DNA of 64,000 bases, from NCBI RefSeq assembly GCF_000831385.1, contig NZ_AP014548.1, forward strand, positions 2,285,779 to 2,349,778. Direction: 5' to 3'. Under the pieces are notes generated by a model. It did not search any database. It was not told the DNA's origin and saw only the letters and a list, made by a program, of their open reading frames with translations. Of this stretch, positions 43,746-51,526 are shown one piece after another. A program made the translations under genes and the position numbers. How positions within the stretch are numbered: position 1 is the stretch's first letter; every line of letters starts with the position of its first letter. Source of the DNA: Nonlabens marinus S1-08 (lineage in GTDB: Bacteria > Bacteroidota > Bacteroidia > Flavobacteriales > Flavobacteriaceae).

Positions 43746-44237
43746 TTACTTAAAGAATTTATCGCTAGGTTTCTTAACGAAGTTTTCAATCTCAGAAATA
43801 TCGATATTGTTGATTTTGTCGAAAACTTTGGTTCTAGCTAAATAGGACATAGAAAGGGATGCTACGACTACTGGTACTATATACCCGAGCTCATCTCCTT
43901 CATCCATAAATTTAAGATCGTCATTGATAGAGCTGTACAGTTGAAAACCATACATAGCCATTGGAATAATAATACAATGATACCACCAATGCTTACAAGT
44001 AAGAAACCAAATAACCATGAGGTAGAAAGGAATAAACTTTCCCATAATAGTCCATGCAGATAACATTACGCTTTCATAATGCTGACTATCAAATGTAAAT
44101 AAAAAATTGTCCCAGGATTCAACATCCGGGACAACTTCATATGTGTAAAAAAAGTAAGGTGTTATGGCCAGAATGACCGCTACAAAACTACCCGCGAGAA
44201 GGTAACTTGATCCTTGCTTTGTCGATTTTTTTTGCAT
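43746..44237 (-). CDS. Hypothetical membrane protein
   Basis: 163 residues from ATG 44237; a TTG six codons upstream is possible. Four hydrophobic segments: LLAGSFVAVILAITPYFFYTY (about 13-33), MGKFIPFYLMVIWFLTC, IIIPMAMYGFQLYSS and GYIVPVVVASLSMSYLA. A cytosolic tail follows (KVFDKINNIDISEIENFVKK). I recognise no family. The first 50 bp overlap, in another phase, the end of a 48-codon signal-peptide frame (44188-44334). It lies 33 bp upstream of ald and may be in the same transcript. Confidence 0.65.
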   Translation of the reverse strand: MQKKSTKQGSSYLLAGSFVAVILAITPYFFYTYEVVPDVESWDNFLFTFDSQHYESVMLSAWTIMGKFIPFYLMVIWFLTCKHWWYHCIIIPMAMYGFQLYSSINDDLKFMDEGDELGYIVPVVVASLSMSYLARTKVFDKINNIDISEIENFVKKPSDKFFK

Positions 44238-44334
44238 TGGTTGTTTCAGGAGCAAACGATGTTGCTGCGGTTGCAGCTAAAGATACTGCAAAAAGGGAAA
44301 CTAGGGCAAATGCTTTGAGTGATTTGTTGTTCAT
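44188..44334 (-). CDS. Small secreted peptide, 48 aa, overlapping the next gene
   Basis: ATG 44334 to TAG 44188. The product begins MNNKSLKAFALVSLFAVSLA and continues ATAATSFAPETTNAKKIDKA: a clear Sec signal with a cleavage site near SFA, then a basic 20-residue tail (ending RIKLPSRG). The last 50 bp run out of phase through the start of the membrane gene at 44237, over an A8 run (44228-44235 region). Either this is a real peptide or the signal belongs to a longer ancestral protein. A run of frame-neutral codons and good signal character favour a real N-terminus. Confidence 0.5.
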   Translation of the reverse strand: MNNKSLKAFALVSLFAVSLAATAATSFAPETTNAKKIDKARIKLPSRG

Positions 44335-44512
44335 GATATTTGGTTTGAGTAATTAAAAAAATGGTTTAAGTAAATAAGTGATACTAAACTAGTACTCAAC
44401 CCTACTTTTTTTTAATAATTAGACCAATGATCGTTGAAAGAATCAAGTATTCGTTAAAAACACCATTAAGTATTTGCGTCTAACTTAAAAACGTAACAAC
44501 AGTTCATATATT

Positions 44513-44923
44513 TCATCGATGAACGACAGCACTTACTCGAATCTCCCTTTTTTGTTCTGTTAGGGTTACTATTTCAACGTGCTGGTAATCAGATAGTAAT
44601 GGTATTGATAAATCTGGCCATTCTATGAGTTTTAGTGCTGGGCTCTCTAGGTATTCTTCGGCTCCTATATCGTGCAGTTCGTCGATTGAGTTGAGTCTGT
44701 AGAGATCAAAATGGTATATAATGCCGTTTGAACCCTTGTATTCATTGACTATACTAAAAGTAGGTGAAGAAATGTCTTCAGTCACTCCTAACTTTTTACA
44801 GATCGCTGTAATCAATGTCGTCTTACCGCTACCCATAGGAGCATTAAATAAAAGGGTATTTACTTTCGCGGAAGCGATAACATATTCTGCCGCCTTATCT
44901 ATGTCCTTTATATGATACTCCAT
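44513..44923 (-). CDS. tsaE: tRNA t6A biosynthesis ATPase TsaE
   Basis: 136 residues. P-loop FNAPMGSGKTTLITAI (about 26-41), then DISSPTFSIVNEY (about 54-66) and YHFDLYRLNSIDELHDIG (about 75-92), the signature TsaE (YjeE) block, and LIEWPD. It is the ATPase that drives turnover of the TsaBD complex making N6-threonylcarbamoyladenosine in ANN-reading tRNAs. It starts directly after the porX stop (44924) with no intervening base, so translation is coupled. A decayed palindrome (ACTTTCGCGGAAGC, 44862-44875) lies in the segment read as IASAKVNT. Confidence 0.93.
   Translation of the reverse strand: MEYHIKDIDKAAEYVIASAKVNTLLFNAPMGSGKTTLITAICKKLGVTEDISSPTFSIVNEYKGSNGIIYHFDLYRLNSIDELHDIGAEEYLESPALKLIEWPDLSIPLLSDYQHVEIVTLTEQKREIRVSAVVHR
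44863..44876. repeat. Decayed palindrome inside tsaE
   Basis: CTTTCGCGGAAGCG differs from the core by one internal A-to-G change and an altered left flank; read as A-S-A-K on the minus strand. Confidence 0.6.
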
Positions 44924-46477
44924 CTATCTAGGGGTAAATACAGCAAACGGAATCAACATTTCTTCCATGGATACGCCACCATGCTGATATGTATTGCGAT
45001 AATAACTCACATAGTGATTGTAATTGTTAGGGTAAGCAAAGAATAAGTCGCCTTTAGCAAAAATGAAACTACTGCTCATATTGATTTTAGGTAACTTGAT
45101 CGTGGCTGGGTCTGTTGCTGCTAATACATCCTTGTCTTCATAGGATAAGCTCCTTCCGGTTTTATATCTCAAGTTTAAGCTGGTGTTTTTATCTCCTATT
45201 ACCTTACTAGGTGTTGTCACATTAATAGTACCGTGGTCTGTAGTCAACACTAACTTCATTCCCAACTCTTGTCCACGCTGTATCATTTCTAATAAGGGTG
45301 AATTTTTGAACCAACTGACGGCTAACGATCTATAGGATTTATCGGTACTTGCTAATTCTTTAATAACTTCCATTTCTGTCTTAGAATGGGATAGCATGTC
45401 CACAAAGTTGTAAACGATTACCGTCAGATCATTATCTTTTTGAGTTTTGAAACTCTCTTCCAGCTTGCGTCCACTATTTTCATTAGTAATTTTATGATAC
45501 TGATGTTTGATGGATAGTCCGAGTCTTTTGAGTTGTGCCTCTAGAAAATCGTTCTCATGCATATTCTTCCCGCCTTCTTCCGTATCGTTGAGCCAGTATT
45601 CTGGATGTCTTTTCTCCATATCTGCTGGCATTAATCCTGAGAAGATCGCATTACGGGCGTATTGTGTAGCGGTAGGTAAGATGGAGCAATAAGTTTCTTC
45701 TTGAATCTTTTTATAATGGGTGTTGATGATGTTTTCAAAAACCTTGAACTGGTCGTAACGCAAATTGTCTACCACCACTAATAATACTTGCTCCTTATTT
45801 TTTAAAAGAGGGGCGACTAGGTTTTTAAATAATTGATGGCTCAGTAATGGAGCATCCTCGTTTTTATCTTCAAACCAACTGGGGTAATTCTTATCAATGA
45901 ATTTGCAGAATTGATGATTGGCTTCGGTTTTTTGAGCGCTAAGTATTTCAAACATGCCAGAATCATCCACGTTTTCTAGCTCAAGTTCCCAGTACAATAG
46001 TTTTTGATACAACTGAGTCCATTCTTCATAAGTGTTAATCATGGACATATCCATGGCTATTTTACGAAACTCCCGTTGGTAATCAGATGTAGTTTTGGCA
46101 TTCACTAATCTAGAGTGGTCTAGATTTTTTTTGAGCGAAAGCAGAATTTGATTTGGATTTACTGGTTTGATCAAATAATCCGCGATTTTAGAACCAATGG
46201 CTTCCTCCATGATATATTCCTCCTCACTTTTAGTGATCATGATCACGGGAAGATTGGCTTGTTTTTCTTTGATCTCATGAAGGGTCTCTAATCCTGTAAG
46301 ACCAGGCATGTTTTCGTCTAAAAGAACAATATCATATAACTCGGTTTCTATAGCTTCTAAAGCCTCAGTTCCAGACACTCGCGTGCTGACCTCATAGCCT
46401 TTTTGCTCTAAAAATATAATATGTGGTTTCAGTAGGTCCACTTCATCATCTACCCATAGTATTTTGATCGTTGTCAT
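44924..46477 (-). CDS. porX: PorX-type response regulator with PglZ domain
   Basis: 517 residues from ATG 46477 (MTTIKILWVDDEVDLL). A further upstream in-frame start was rejected because the receiver begins here and the divergent promoter lies in between. The receiver domain spans 1-120: phosphoacceptor Asp in IVLLDENMPGLTG, Thr/Ser in MITKSEE, Lys in LIKPVNP. A helical linker follows. The PglZ/alkaline-phosphatase-like domain (about 200-510) has metal sites in LLVVVDNLRYDQF, probable nucleophile Thr in ILPTATQYARNAIFSG, and TTDHGTI. In Porphyromonas and other Bacteroidota PorX with PorY controls type IX secretion genes and shows phosphodiesterase activity. No PorY is nearby. Confidence 0.93.
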   Translation of the reverse strand: MTTIKILWVDDEVDLLKPHIIFLEQKGYEVSTRVSGTEALEAIETELYDIVLLDENMPGLTGLETLHEIKEKQANLPVIMITKSEEEYIMEEAIGSKIADYLIKPVNPNQILLSLKKNLDHSRLVNAKTTSDYQREFRKIAMDMSMINTYEEWTQLYQKLLYWELELENVDDSGMFEILSAQKTEANHQFCKFIDKNYPSWFEDKNEDAPLLSHQLFKNLVAPLLKNKEQVLLVVVDNLRYDQFKVFENIINTHYKKIQEETYCSILPTATQYARNAIFSGLMPADMEKRHPEYWLNDTEEGGKNMHENDFLEAQLKRLGLSIKHQYHKITNENSGRKLEESFKTQKDNDLTVIVYNFVDMLSHSKTEMEVIKELASTDKSYRSLAVSWFKNSPLLEMIQRGQELGMKLVLTTDHGTINVTTPSKVIGDKNTSLNLRYKTGRSLSYEDKDVLAATDPATIKLPKINMSSSFIFAKGDLFFAYPNNYNHYVSYYRNTYQHGGVSMEEMLIPFAVFTPR

Positions 46478-46482
46478 ATCTG

Positions 46483-46490
46483 TATATTTG
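46483..46490 (+). promoter_or_regulatory. -7 box of the HD-domain gene
   Basis: TATATTTG, exact TAnnTTTG, 18 nt before the TTG at 46509 and downstream of an ATG at 46464. It decides the start of the HD gene. It lies only 6 bp from the porX ATG on the opposite strand. Confidence 0.55.
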
Positions 46491-46508
46491 TTGAAACGCT
46501 TGCATCTA

Positions 46509-47726
46509 TTGAAACAGCAGAACAAACTTAAAATATTAAACGATCCTATCTATGGATTTATTTCCATTCCTAATGATGCGATTTTTGAGTTAATTGAACA
46601 TCCTTACTTCCAGAGGTTAAGAAGGATTACCCAAATGGGGTTAAGTTATTTAGTTTATCCTGGAGCTCATCATACCAGATTCCATCATGCTATAGGTTGT
46701 CTCCATTTAATGCAGCGAGCCGTTCAAGTGCTTCGCTCTAAAGGGATTGTCATTGATGATGTAGAAGAAGATGCTTTATACAAAGCCATATTACTACACG
46801 ATTTAGGGCATGGTCCTTTTTCACATGCACTGGAAAATTTGATCATTCAGGGCATCAGTCATGAAGAAATTTCACTTCTTTTTATGCAGGATTTGAATGC
46901 CCAGTTTAACGGAAGTTTAACCCTTGCTATTAAAATCTTTCAAGGCAAGTACCATCGCCCATTTATGCTAGACTTAATATCAAGCCAGCTGGATATGGAT
47001 CGTTTAGATTATTTGAAACGCGATAGTTTTTATACAGGAGTAGCTGAAGGCAACATTAACAGCCAGCGCTTGATATCCATGCTCAATGTCGTTGACGACC
47101 GTCTAGTAGTAGAAGAAAAAGCACTGTACAGCGTGGAGAATTTCCTTTCAGGCAGGCGCTTGATGTACTGGCAAGTCTACCTACATAAGACTGGAATAGG
47201 AGCAGAGCACTTGTTACAAAGTGTGGTCCAAAGAGTTCATGAATTACTGGATAATGGGGTTACTGTAGACATTCCTACTACCTTGCAGTTTTTCTTGAGT
47301 AATAAAACCATCGATCGCTCTCAGTTACTGGAACGTTTTGCAGCAATAGATGATACGGATATTTTTACGTTGTTAAAAAGTAACCAGAGTCATAGCGATC
47401 TGGTACTGCGAGAATTATGTCAGATGATATTGAACCGACAGTTATTACGCATTAAGTTTTCAAATACACCCGTACCACAGAAAAAGCTAGATAAGAAAAT
47501 TGAGAAGCTAAAAAAATCCTACAAACTCAATGATAAGGAAGCAAGCTACTTCATTTTTCATGGGGAAATTAGTAATTCCGCTTACGCGAAAGCGAAACCC
47601 ATATTAATTCTCAACAAAAAAAATAAAGTAGTAGAATTGACAGATGCTGCCAAAGAGCCTAGTTTCAAAGCCTTGGCTAAAGTTGTGACTAAATATTACT
47701 ATTGTTACCCTAAGATTCAAGATTGA
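46509..47726 (+). CDS. HD-domain (dGTPase/SAMHD1-like) phosphohydrolase
   Basis: 405 residues from TTG 46509, giving MKQQNKLKILNDPIYGFISI, which matches how homologues begin. The ATG at 46464 would overlap the porX start and precede the -7 box. The HD site is assembled from HHTRFHHAIGCLHLM (about 57-71), ILLHDLGHGPFSHALE (about 97-112, His-Asp pair), ISHEE and SSQLDMDRLDYLKRD (distal Asp). These proteins hydrolyse dNTPs or related nucleotides; the substrate here is not known. A decayed palindrome is read as NSAYAKAKP near 357-365. It leads the + strand cluster that continues into lpxD, 23 bp on. Confidence 0.88.
   Translation: MKQQNKLKILNDPIYGFISIPNDAIFELIEHPYFQRLRRITQMGLSYLVYPGAHHTRFHHAIGCLHLMQRAVQVLRSKGIVIDDVEEDALYKAILLHDLGHGPFSHALENLIIQGISHEEISLLFMQDLNAQFNGSLTLAIKIFQGKYHRPFMLDLISSQLDMDRLDYLKRDSFYTGVAEGNINSQRLISMLNVVDDRLVVEEKALYSVENFLSGRRLMYWQVYLHKTGIGAEHLLQSVVQRVHELLDNGVTVDIPTTLQFFLSNKTIDRSQLLERFAAIDDTDIFTLLKSNQSHSDLVLRELCQMILNRQLLRIKFSNTPVPQKKLDKKIEKLKKSYKLNDKEASYFIFHGEISNSAYAKAKPILILNKKNKVVELTDAAKEPSFKALAKVVTKYYYCYPKIQD
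47579..47594. repeat. Decayed palindrome inside the HD gene
   Basis: CGCTTACGCGAAAGCG has one T-to-A change from the 16-bp perfect form; read as S-A-Y-A-K-A. Confidence 0.75.
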
Positions 47727-47736
47727 TTTAAATTAC

Positions 47737-47744
47737 TATTTTTG
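47737..47744 (+). promoter_or_regulatory. -7 box of lpxD, leaderless geometry
   Basis: TATTTTTG, exact TAnnTTTG, ends 5 nt before the lpxD ATG, so a transcript starting here would be leaderless or nearly so. Confidence 0.5.
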
Positions 47745-47749
47745 CTGTA

Positions 47750-48769
47750 ATGAAATTTAACGTGCAACAAATTGCAGATATACTGGAAGGAACCGTCAGC
47801 GGCGATCCCGATATTGAAGTAGATAAGCTATCCAAAATAGAGGAAGGGTCAGAGGGAAGTTTAAGCTTCCTTTCCAATCCCAAGTATACCTCATATATTT
47901 ATTCTACTAAGGCATCTGCAGTTATAGTCAATGATACTTTTGAACCAGAGCAAGAAGTAGACTGTACCTTAATTAAGGTAGCAGATTCCTACAAGGCTTT
48001 TTCTAAATTATTGGAATTTTATCAAGCTGCAAAGCTCAATAAGAATGGTATAGAAAATCCAAGTTTTATACATGAATCGGTATCTTATGGTGACGGTCTT
48101 TACTTGGGAGCTTTTTGTAGCGTGTCTAGCAATGTGAAAATAGGGGAGAACGTCAAGATATTTTCCAATGTCAGTATCGCCGAAAATGTAAGTATAGGTG
48201 ACAATTGCGTGATTTATTCAGGCGCTCACATTATGTCAGATACCGTTATTGGAAATCATGTGGTCATCAATTCAGGCTGTGTTATAGGTGCTGACGGGTT
48301 TGGGTTCTCACCTAATAGCGACGGGTCGTATTCTAAGATTCCACAAATAGGAAACGTCATCATTGAGGATAACGTGGATGTAGGCGCATTAACTACTATA
48401 GACAGAGCAACTTTAGGAAGTACCATTATCAGAAAGGGAGTGAAACTTGATAATCAAATTCAAGTGGCACATAATGTAGAAATAGGAGAAAATACGGTCA
48501 TTGCATCACAGACTGGTATTGCTGGTTCCAGTAAAATAGGTAAAAACTGCAGGATAGGTGGTCAGGTTGGAATTGCGGGACACCTTGTAATAGGTGATAA
48601 TGTAGGTATACAAGCACAATCAGGGATAGGGAAGAACATTAAGTCAAATTCTAATATCCAGGGTTCACCTGCGTTTGATTATGGCGATTGGAATAGGTCT
48701 TACGTAAACTTCAAGAACCTTCCTAAACTAGATAAAAGAGTTAGAGACTTAGAAAAAAATAAGGCATAA
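47750..48769 (+). CDS. lpxD: UDP-3-O-acylglucosamine N-acyltransferase
   Basis: Adds the second acyl chain in lipid A synthesis (UDP-3-O-acyl-GlcN to UDP-2,3-diacyl-GlcN). 339 residues, standard. The N-terminal uridine-binding domain has GSLSFLSNPKYTSYIY (about 35-50). From about 100 the left-handed beta-helix has repeated hexapeptides (IGENVKIFSNVSIAENVSIG). The catalytic His is in LDNQIQVAHNVEIGENT (about 234-250), preceded by IDRATLGST. lpxC/fabZ starts at the base after its stop. The lipid A genes therefore run lpxD, lpxC/fabZ, lpxA in order. Confidence 0.95.
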   Translation: MKFNVQQIADILEGTVSGDPDIEVDKLSKIEEGSEGSLSFLSNPKYTSYIYSTKASAVIVNDTFEPEQEVDCTLIKVADSYKAFSKLLEFYQAAKLNKNGIENPSFIHESVSYGDGLYLGAFCSVSSNVKIGENVKIFSNVSIAENVSIGDNCVIYSGAHIMSDTVIGNHVVINSGCVIGADGFGFSPNSDGSYSKIPQIGNVIIEDNVDVGALTTIDRATLGSTIIRKGVKLDNQIQVAHNVEIGENTVIASQTGIAGSSKIGKNCRIGGQVGIAGHLVIGDNVGIQAQSGIGKNIKSNSNIQGSPAFDYGDWNRSYVNFKNLPKLDKRVRDLEKNKA

Positions 48770-50170
48770 ATGACTGCTACAGAATTTAAGCAAACAACCA
48801 TTGAAAAGGAAGTTTCCCTAAACGGTGTGGGACTTCATACAGGAAAGAAGGTAACACTTAACTTTAAACCTGCTCCAGCGGATCACGGTTATGCTTTTCA
48901 GCGTATCGACCTAGAAGGCGAACCTGTAATTGAAGCGTTAGCCAACTATGTGACAGATACAAAAAGAGGAACAACATTAGATAAGAATGGTGTCCAGATC
49001 AATACTTGTGAGCATGTACTGGCTGCCTTAGTAGGGCTGGAGATCGATAACTGTATCATTGAAATTGACAGCAGCGAGCCTCCTATTATGGACGGTTCCT
49101 CTAAATATTTCGTAGAGGCTTTAGAAAAAGCTGGTAAAATAGAATTAGAACAAGTTCGCAAGGAATTTGTAGTGAAAGAAGTCATATCCTATAAGGACGA
49201 GGAAACGGGTAGCGAAATTTTATTGATGCCCTCTGATTCTTATCAAATCACCACGATGGTAGATTTCGGTACTAAGGTTTTAGGAACTCAAAATGCCACA
49301 CTTGATAAAATTTCTAATTTCAAGGAAGAGATAGCAAGCTCCAGAACTTTCAGTTTTTTACATGAGATTGAAATGCTTTTAGAGCAGGGTTTGATTCAAG
49401 GTGGGGATTTGAATAATGCTATCGTTTATGTAGATAAAGAATTGTCTGAAAAGACAATGACTAATTTGAAGAAGGCTTTTAAAAAGGACAATATTGCTGT
49501 AAAACCTAACGGGATTCTAGATAACTTGACCTTACATCACCCTAATGAAGCAGCTAGACATAAGTTACTGGATGTCATTGGTGATTTAGCTCTAGTAGGT
49601 TATAGAATTCGAGGTAAAGTGATTGCCACTAAACCTGGTCACTTTGTAAACACACAGTTCGCAAAAAAGCTTTCTAAGATCATCAAGAAAGAAATTCGAG
49701 ATAATGTTCCTCAAGTGGATATTCATCAAGAGCCTTTGATGGATACAGTGAAGATCATGAGCGTGTTGCCGCATCGACCTCCATTCTTGCTAGTGGACAA
49801 GATTTTCAAATTAACAGATACTGAAGTAATTGGTTTGAAGAATGTCACCATGAACGAGCCTTTTTTTACAGGTCACTTCCCAGGACAACCAGTAATGCCT
49901 GGAGTTCTTATTGTGGAGGCGATGGCTCAAAATGGTGGGATTTTAGTTCTCAGTACTGTTCCAGATCCAGAAAATTACTTGACTTTTTTCATGAAAATGG
50001 ACAACGTGAAGTTTAAAAGAAAAGTGTCTCCAGGAGATACACTTATCTTTAAGGCGGAATTGATTACACCTATACGCCGAGGAATTGCACACATGCAAGC
50101 CTATGCATATGCAAACGGCATTTTATGTGCCGAAGCAGAGCTGATGGCACAAATTTCAAAAGTAAAATAA
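48770..50170 (+). CDS. lpxC/fabZ: LpxC-FabZ fusion: UDP-3-O-acyl-GlcNAc deacetylase / 3-hydroxyacyl-ACP dehydratase
   Basis: 466 residues carrying two enzymes, a fusion typical of Bacteroidota. Residues 1-310 are LpxC, the committed zinc deacetylase of lipid A synthesis: GVGLHTGKKVTL (about 18-29), CEHVLAALVG with a zinc His (about 79-88), and HKLLDVIGDLALVG (about 264-277, zinc His and Asp). Residues 320-466 are FabZ, the dehydratase of fatty acid elongation: VLPHRPPFLLVDKI (about 329-342) and FFTGHFPGQPVMPGVLIVEA (about 362-381, active-site His). Fusing them couples use of the shared hydroxyacyl-ACP pool. It overlaps lpxA by one base (TAATG). Confidence 0.96.
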   Translation: MTATEFKQTTIEKEVSLNGVGLHTGKKVTLNFKPAPADHGYAFQRIDLEGEPVIEALANYVTDTKRGTTLDKNGVQINTCEHVLAALVGLEIDNCIIEIDSSEPPIMDGSSKYFVEALEKAGKIELEQVRKEFVVKEVISYKDEETGSEILLMPSDSYQITTMVDFGTKVLGTQNATLDKISNFKEEIASSRTFSFLHEIEMLLEQGLIQGGDLNNAIVYVDKELSEKTMTNLKKAFKKDNIAVKPNGILDNLTLHHPNEAARHKLLDVIGDLALVGYRIRGKVIATKPGHFVNTQFAKKLSKIIKKEIRDNVPQVDIHQEPLMDTVKIMSVLPHRPPFLLVDKIFKLTDTEVIGLKNVTMNEPFFTGHFPGQPVMPGVLIVEAMAQNGGILVLSTVPDPENYLTFFMKMDNVKFKRKVSPGDTLIFKAELITPIRRGIAHMQAYAYANGILCAEAELMAQISKVK

Positions 50171-50955
50171 TGAACCAACCATTAGCATACGTCCACCCAG
50201 GAGCAAAAATTGCCAAAAACGTGGTAATTGAACCCTTTACAACCATTCACAATGACGTAGTGATAGGTGAAGGATCTTGGATCGGGTCTAACGTTACTAT
50301 TATGGAAGGTGCTCGCATTGGAAAAAATGTAAGTATTTTTCCAGGTGCTGTGATATCAGCCGTGCCTCAAGATAAGAAGTTTGATGATGAGGATACCCAA
50401 ACCATCATAGGCGATGGAACAACTATTAGAGAATGTGTTACGATCAATAGAGGAACCTCTGATCGCATGAAAACTATTATAGGCAAGAACTGCTGGATAA
50501 TGGCGTATTGTCACATTGCACACGATTGCATTGTGGGTGACAACTGTATCTTTTCAAATAACAGTACCCTTGCTGGACACATTACGGTAGGAGACTACGT
50601 CGTGCTTGCAGGAATGTCAGCAGTGCAACAGTTTTGTCAAGTAGGTAGCCATGCATTTGTAACGGGAGGATCCTTAGTTCGTAAGGATGTACCACCATTT
50701 GTAAAAGCTGGTCGCGAACCATTGAGCTATGTTGGGATAAACTCAGTTGGGTTGAGAAGACGTGGTTTTGAATTGGAAAAAATCCGAGAGATACAGGATA
50801 TTTTCAGGATTCTTTACCAAAAGAACTACAACGTAACACAAGCGGTAGAGATAATAGAAGCAGAAATGAGCGCGACTACAGAGCGCGACGAGATATTAGA
50901 ATTCATCAAAAACTCCAAACGAGGTATCATGAGAGGATACCTAGGAAGCAATTAA
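50170..50955 (+). CDS. lpxA: UDP-N-acetylglucosamine acyltransferase
   Basis: First acyl transfer of lipid A synthesis. 261 residues from ATG 50170, which shares an A with the lpxC/fabZ stop; a start 15 codons upstream lies inside the previous gene and is not needed. Left-handed beta-helix with hexapeptide turns IAKNVVIEPFTTIHNDVVIG (about 11-30). The active-site region is MAYCHIAHDCIVGDNCIFSN (about 112-131, catalytic His), and the C-terminal helices include GLRRRGFELEKIREIQDIF. GGSLVRKDVPPFVKAGRE lies before the helix bundle. efp follows 3 bp later. Confidence 0.95.
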   Translation: MNQPLAYVHPGAKIAKNVVIEPFTTIHNDVVIGEGSWIGSNVTIMEGARIGKNVSIFPGAVISAVPQDKKFDDEDTQTIIGDGTTIRECVTINRGTSDRMKTIIGKNCWIMAYCHIAHDCIVGDNCIFSNNSTLAGHITVGDYVVLAGMSAVQQFCQVGSHAFVTGGSLVRKDVPPFVKAGREPLSYVGINSVGLRRRGFELEKIREIQDIFRILYQKNYNVTQAVEIIEAEMSATTERDEILEFIKNSKRGIMRGYLGSN

Positions 50956-50958
50956 ATT

Positions 50959-51525
50959 ATGGCATCAACTAGCGACATTAGAAAAGGATTGTGCATACGT
51001 TACAACCACGATATTTTTAAAATCATTGAATTTCTTCACGTTAAGCCTGGGAAAGGTCCAGCCTTTGTAAGAACTAAACTTAAAAGTGTCACCACTGGTA
51101 AGGTGTTAGACAACACTTTTTCCGCAGGGCATAAAATCGAAGACATACGAGTAGAGTCCCAAAAATTTCAATTCTTATACAAGGATGGGGAATGGTATCA
51201 CTTTATGAATGCAGAGGATTATACACAAATCCGCTTGCTTGAAAATTCATTAGATACTCCAGAATTGATGAAGGAAGGGGAGAATGTGACCATCCAAATC
51301 AATACTGAGGATAACACGCCTTTATCTGTTGATATGCCTCAATATGTAACTCTTGAAGTTACTGCTACAGAACCTGGATTGAAAGGAAATACTGCTACTA
51401 ATTCTACTAAGCCTGCGACTGTAGAAACAGGTGCAAGTGTGAACGTTCCATTATTTATCAATGAGGGCGATATCATCCGTATTGATACGGAAAAAGGCGC
51501 CTATCACGAGCGAATGAAACAATAA
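50959..51525 (+). CDS. efp: Elongation factor P
   Basis: Rescues ribosomes stalled on polyproline. 188 residues. The KOW domain has the tip loop HVKPGKGPAFVRTKLKS (about 28-44), whose Lys (KPGKGP) is where E. coli EF-P is beta-lysylated; no modification gene is present here. Two OB-type domains follow, with the C-terminal signature TNSTKPATVETGASVNVPLF (about 145-164) and IDTEKGAYHERM. It sits between lpxA and an lpxD-like gene, with a 1-bp gap on the downstream side. Confidence 0.97.
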   Translation: MASTSDIRKGLCIRYNHDIFKIIEFLHVKPGKGPAFVRTKLKSVTTGKVLDNTFSAGHKIEDIRVESQKFQFLYKDGEWYHFMNAEDYTQIRLLENSLDTPELMKEGENVTIQINTEDNTPLSVDMPQYVTLEVTATEPGLKGNTATNSTKPATVETGASVNVPLFINEGDIIRIDTEKGAYHERMKQ

Positions 51526-51526
51526 T

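Noticed and set aside
46464..46508. ATG start of the HD gene
   Set aside because: It lies upstream of the -7 box and overlaps the divergent porX start.
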